The notes below the pieces were generated by a model. It did no database searches and was not told the origin of the DNA. It saw only the letters and a list, made by a program, of their open reading frames with translations. This document shows, one piece after another, positions 61,135 through 64,000 of a stretch of 64,000 bases of DNA. Every line of letters starts with the position of its first letter. Position 1 is the stretch's first letter. A program made the position numbers and the translations under genes. This DNA is from Actinomyces massiliensis 4401292 (GTDB lineage Bacteria; Actinomycetota; Actinomycetes; Actinomycetales; Actinomycetaceae), in the NCBI RefSeq assembly GCF_000269805.1, contig NZ_JH711481.1:845785-909784 (forward strand), read 5' to 3'.

Positions 61135-61983
61135 ATGCACGATATCAATGCGGTCCAGATCATCCTCGTGACGCTTGTGGCCTTCCTGGTCGGTTGCGAT
61201 GCTGTTCTGGACGAACGCATGTTCTACCGTCCGATTATCGCGTGCACCCTCACTGGCCTCGCCATGGGCGACCCGACCACCGGCATCATGATCGGCGGCT
61301 CCCTGGAACTCCTGGCGCTGGGGTGGATGAATGTCGGCGCCGCCATGGCTCCCGATGCCGCCCTCGCCTCCACCGTCTCCACGGTCGTCGTCATCGCCGG
61401 GGGTCAGACTCAGAAAGATGCCATTGGCATCGCCGTCTCGGTGGCGATCGCGGGCCAGGCCCTGACCATCTTCGTGCGCACCATCAACGTCTTCTTCGCC
61501 CACCAGGCGGACAGGTTCGCCGAACAGGCGAACATACGGGCCATTGAGGTCATGCACTTCATAGCGCTGGCTCTCCAAGGGCTACGAGTGGCGATACCTA
61601 CGGCTGTTGTCGCCGTCCTGGCGTCCGGCGACAGCGTTGAACGCGCTTTCAAGGCTATTCCGCACGTTATTACCGACGGGTTGAGTATTGCCGGTGGCTT
61701 TGTCGTCGTCGTCGGTTACGCCATGGTCATCAACATGATGAAGGCGCGCAAACTCATGCCGTTCTTCTTCATCGGTTTCGTGTTCGCCACTTTCATGACG
61801 ACGCTGAACACGGGCGTCACCCTTGTGGCCCTGGGCATCCTCGGTGTCTGCCTGGCCTTCATCTACGTCCAGCTCAACCCCGAGTTCCAGGAGCCCGCTC
61901 GATTGCCGCAGCCCGTTGCAGCGGGGAGCAGTGGCGGTGGCGGCGCCGACCTGGACGACGACCTGGACGACGAGCTCGACTGA
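61135..61983 (+). CDS. Mannose/sorbose-family PTS system EIIC component
   Basis: 282 residues with several membrane helices. Family marks: VTLVAFLVGCDAVLDERMFYRPIIACTLTGLAMGDPTTGIMIGGSLELLALGWMNVGAAMAPD near the N-terminus, the EIIC sugar-channel region. The C-terminus is an acidic low-complexity tail (DLDDDLDDELD). With EIID it forms the transport channel. The substrate is likely a hexose or hexosamine; exact specificity cannot be read from sequence. Confidence 0.94.
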   Translation: MHDINAVQIILVTLVAFLVGCDAVLDERMFYRPIIACTLTGLAMGDPTTGIMIGGSLELLALGWMNVGAAMAPDAALASTVSTVVVIAGGQTQKDAIGIAVSVAIAGQALTIFVRTINVFFAHQADRFAEQANIRAIEVMHFIALALQGLRVAIPTAVVAVLASGDSVERAFKAIPHVITDGLSIAGGFVVVVGYAMVINMMKARKLMPFFFIGFVFATFMTTLNTGVTLVALGILGVCLAFIYVQLNPEFQEPARLPQPVAAGSSGGGGADLDDDLDDELD

Positions 61984-62002
61984 GCTGGAAGGAAGCACGA
62001 CT

Positions 62003-62872
62003 ATGACTACTGAAGCGAATACGTCCGCGGCTCTGGAGCGCACGCTCACCACCAAGGACCTGCGGAGCATGTACTGGCGCTCCACCTTCTTGCTCGGCTC
62101 CTACAACTTCGAGCGTATGCAGGCCATCGGGTTCTGCCTGACCCTCGTGCCCGCGATCAAGAAGTTCTACCCCAATGACAAGACTCAGCAGGCGGCCGCG
62201 CTCAAGCGCCACCTGGAGTTCTACAACACCCACCCGTGGATCTCCTCGGTCGTTTTCGGCGTCACCGCCGCCATGGAGGAGCAGCGCTCCAAGGGCGAGG
62301 ACATCGGGGATGAGACGATCACCAACGTCAAGGTCGGCCTCATGGGGCCGCTGGCCGGCGTCGGCGACCCGATCTTCTGGGGCACCGCTCGTCCGGTGCT
62401 GGGGGCGCTCGGCGCCTCCCTGGCCGTCAACGGCTCCTGGCTCGGTCCACTCATCTACTTCGTCGGCATCAACATCATCCGCATCCTCACGCGCTGGTAC
62501 GGCCTGAAGTGGGGGTATGAGCGCGGCACCACCCTGGTCACCGAGGTCGGCGGCGGCCAGCTCAAGCGCATTACGCAGATCGCGGCCATCACCGGTCTGT
62601 TCGTCATGGGCGCGCTGGTCTCCAAGTGGACGCACATCGACTTCCCCTCCGTGGTCTCCCAGGCGAAGCAGTACTCGACCGGCGAAGTCGAGACGAAGAC
62701 CCTCCAGAACATTCTGGACGACCTGCTTCCGGGAATCGCCGCACTGGGCCTGACCTTCCTGTCCATGTATCTTCTCAATAAGAAGATCAATGCCCTGTGG
62801 ATCATCCTGGGAATGTTCGTCCTGGGCATCCTGGGCGCCTGGAGCGGGTTCCTGGGAATCCCCGCGGCCTGA
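62003..62872 (+). CDS. Mannose-family PTS system EIID component
   Basis: 289 residues from ATG 62003, 19 bp after EIIC (AAGGAAG upstream). Signatures: RSTFLLGSYNFERMQAIGFCLTLVPAIKKFY, FYNTHPWISSVVFGVTAAMEEQRS, VGLMGPLAGVGDPIFWGTARP and C-terminal helices ending GMFVLGILGAWSGFLG. EIID is unique to the mannose family and completes the permease. Confidence 0.95.
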   Translation: MTTEANTSAALERTLTTKDLRSMYWRSTFLLGSYNFERMQAIGFCLTLVPAIKKFYPNDKTQQAAALKRHLEFYNTHPWISSVVFGVTAAMEEQRSKGEDIGDETITNVKVGLMGPLAGVGDPIFWGTARPVLGALGASLAVNGSWLGPLIYFVGINIIRILTRWYGLKWGYERGTTLVTEVGGGQLKRITQIAAITGLFVMGALVSKWTHIDFPSVVSQAKQYSTGEVETKTLQNILDDLLPGIAALGLTFLSMYLLNKKINALWIILGMFVLGILGAWSGFLGIPAA

Positions 62873-63033
62873 AAAACGGCGCCCCGCCCACGGGTGATGG
62901 CGAGGGGTCGTCGGGGAACCCGGTTCAACGCAGTTCCCCGGCGGCCCCTTCCGCCTCGGTAACCCGTCTACCCCGCACAATCCGCCCAGCCCGCCTTACC
63001 CGCACGAATGCCCGGAATTCGAGGAGCGCATAC

Positions 63034-63915
63034 ATGTCCCAGCGGCTTGAGCCTCTCCAGTCGCCCCAACTCATCGCCACCGACCTGGACGGCACCATTC
63101 TGTTCGACCGGAAAGTCTCGTCCGCCGACCGCGAGGCCATGAGACGGTGGCGGGCGGCTGGGAACCTGCTCGTAGTGGACACCGGCAAGTCGGTCTTCGC
63201 CACCCGCGACACCCTCGAGCCGCTCGGCGTCGTCTTCGACTATGCGATCGCTTTCACCGGCGCGGTGCTCGCCGACGGCGACTACCGCGTACTGACCTCC
63301 CGCTTCCTGCCCGACGGCCTGGCCCACGAGATCGTCATGTCCTTGCAGGGAATCGGCGGGCTCACGGTCTTCGCCACCACGCTGGAGACCGACTACATCG
63401 TCTCGGACACCTACCACGAGGTCTCTCCGATCCTCCAGGTGTTCGTTCCCATGTCGCCCGAGGAGATGGCCGGGCGCCGCTTCATCGGAGTTCCCATGCG
63501 CGTGCGCGACGACGCCGCACGCGAGCGCATTGTCGCCGACCTGACCGAGCGCTGGGGAGGACAGATCGAGGTGGTCCGCAACCAGGAGTTCCTCGACGTC
63601 ATCCCCGCCGGCGCCACCAAGGGCTCCGGCCTGAAGGATCTGATCGCCTGGCTCACCGGCCCTGACGGGCCTCACCCGGGCGCGCGCATCGAGACCTGGA
63701 GTCTCGGCGATTCGTGGAACGACATCCCCATGCACGAGGCCGCCGATCACGCCGTCGCCCTGCCCTGGTCCCCTGCGGATGTCACCGCCGCATGCGAGTG
63801 CACCATGGGGTCCATGACCGAGCTCGTCGATCGCGCTCTGGCCGGCAGGGACGAGGGGGCTGATCGGGCTGCTGGGGTTTCAGGCGGAGCTCATGACGCC
63901 ACGGATGAGAACTGA
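63034..63915 (+). CDS. HAD-superfamily hydrolase (Cof-type), paralogue of 55447-56241
   Basis: 293 residues from ATG 63034 (GAGGAG upstream). Motif I LIATDLDGTILFDRKVS, motif II VVDTGKSV, motif III Lys in PAGATKGSGLKDLI, motif IV SLGDSWNDIPMHEAADHAVALPW. It is closely similar to the HAD gene downstream of nadE, so a duplication. It follows the PTS operon by 161 bp and may dephosphorylate the sugar phosphate the PTS makes. The tail (about 270-293) is low-complexity. Confidence 0.88.
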   Translation: MSQRLEPLQSPQLIATDLDGTILFDRKVSSADREAMRRWRAAGNLLVVDTGKSVFATRDTLEPLGVVFDYAIAFTGAVLADGDYRVLTSRFLPDGLAHEIVMSLQGIGGLTVFATTLETDYIVSDTYHEVSPILQVFVPMSPEEMAGRRFIGVPMRVRDDAARERIVADLTERWGGQIEVVRNQEFLDVIPAGATKGSGLKDLIAWLTGPDGPHPGARIETWSLGDSWNDIPMHEAADHAVALPWSPADVTAACECTMGSMTELVDRALAGRDEGADRAAGVSGGAHDATDEN

Positions 63916-63938
63916 TGAGAAGAGGAGCTGAGGACAGA

Positions 63939-64000
63939 ATGATGGCGGGAATCGGGGCCAAGGTCCGCGATTGGTTCAACGGCGGAGACCCTCAGGGGCA
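63939..64000 (+). CDS. Start of an unknown gene, cut by the window edge
   Basis: ATG 63939 (or the adjacent ATG 63942) with GAGGAG upstream opens a frame beginning MAGIGAKVRDWFNGGDPQ that runs off the window. It starts 24 bp after the HAD gene and is probably co-transcribed. Too short to identify. Confidence 0.5.
   Translation, partial: MMAGIGAKVRDWFNGGDPQG

Overview
The window is high-GC DNA that looks like an actinobacterium of the Actinomyces/Schaalia type. The signs are the dnaK-grpE-dnaJ-hspR operon with HAIR sites, many GTG starts, 4-nt ATGA/GTGA coupled genes, leaderless promoters, bacterial serpins and a mannose-family PTS. The genus is an inference; no rRNA or tRNA gene is present to fix it.

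Layout. 1-4.1 kb: ArsR-type regulator (cut by the window edge), CPBP protease, an orphan sugar-binding lipoprotein, and a decayed ISL3-like insertion sequence that has cut a small gene. 4.1-8.6 kb: a three-gene ABC exporter operon divergent from a NarL-type two-component system. 8.6-14.2 kb: a truncated GT2-GtrA gene, an NrdG-like radical SAM activase, two Phd/VapC toxin-antitoxin modules flanking a PEBP protein, and an Lnt-like nitrilase-fold membrane protein of lower GC. 14.2-19 kb: two GyrI-domain regulators, a lipoprotein, a possible MITE, an Excalibur protein and decayed remains of a second two-component system. 19-28.6 kb: a DUF222-HNH protein; a cell-surface glycan set (GT2-GtrA, phosphodiester glycosidase, parallel beta-helix plus RTX protein); an MFS exporter; a GNAT/DUF1778 toxin-antitoxin pair. 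28.7-33.2 kb: the heat-shock operon. 33.3-40.7 kb: membrane proteins, an OmpR/HK pair and a divergent MacAB-like export operon. 40.9-48.6 kb: acetyltransferase, prolyl oligopeptidase, DUF418 protein, tandem-duplicated lipoproteins and an XRE/DUF2975 pair. 48.7-56.2 kb: clpB, TetR regulator, nadE, HAD phosphatase. 56.3-64 kb: two serpins around a GNAT gene, a mannose-type PTS operon and a second HAD phosphatase.

The most unusual feature is a family of intergenic arrays built from a 22-bp unit with an almost invariant core GAGATCGGTC. I count nine sites and about 29 units in 64 kb, including one inside the dnaK operon. Most lie just 3' of a gene and in its sense orientation. They are not CRISPR and match no element I can name. 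Also notable: a duplicated HK-RR-glycosyltransferase block whose two copies have decayed in complementary ways; a pair of related long palindromes, one upstream of a prolyl oligopeptidase and one upstream of a serpin; and a perfect 28-bp-arm palindrome between duplicated lipoprotein genes.
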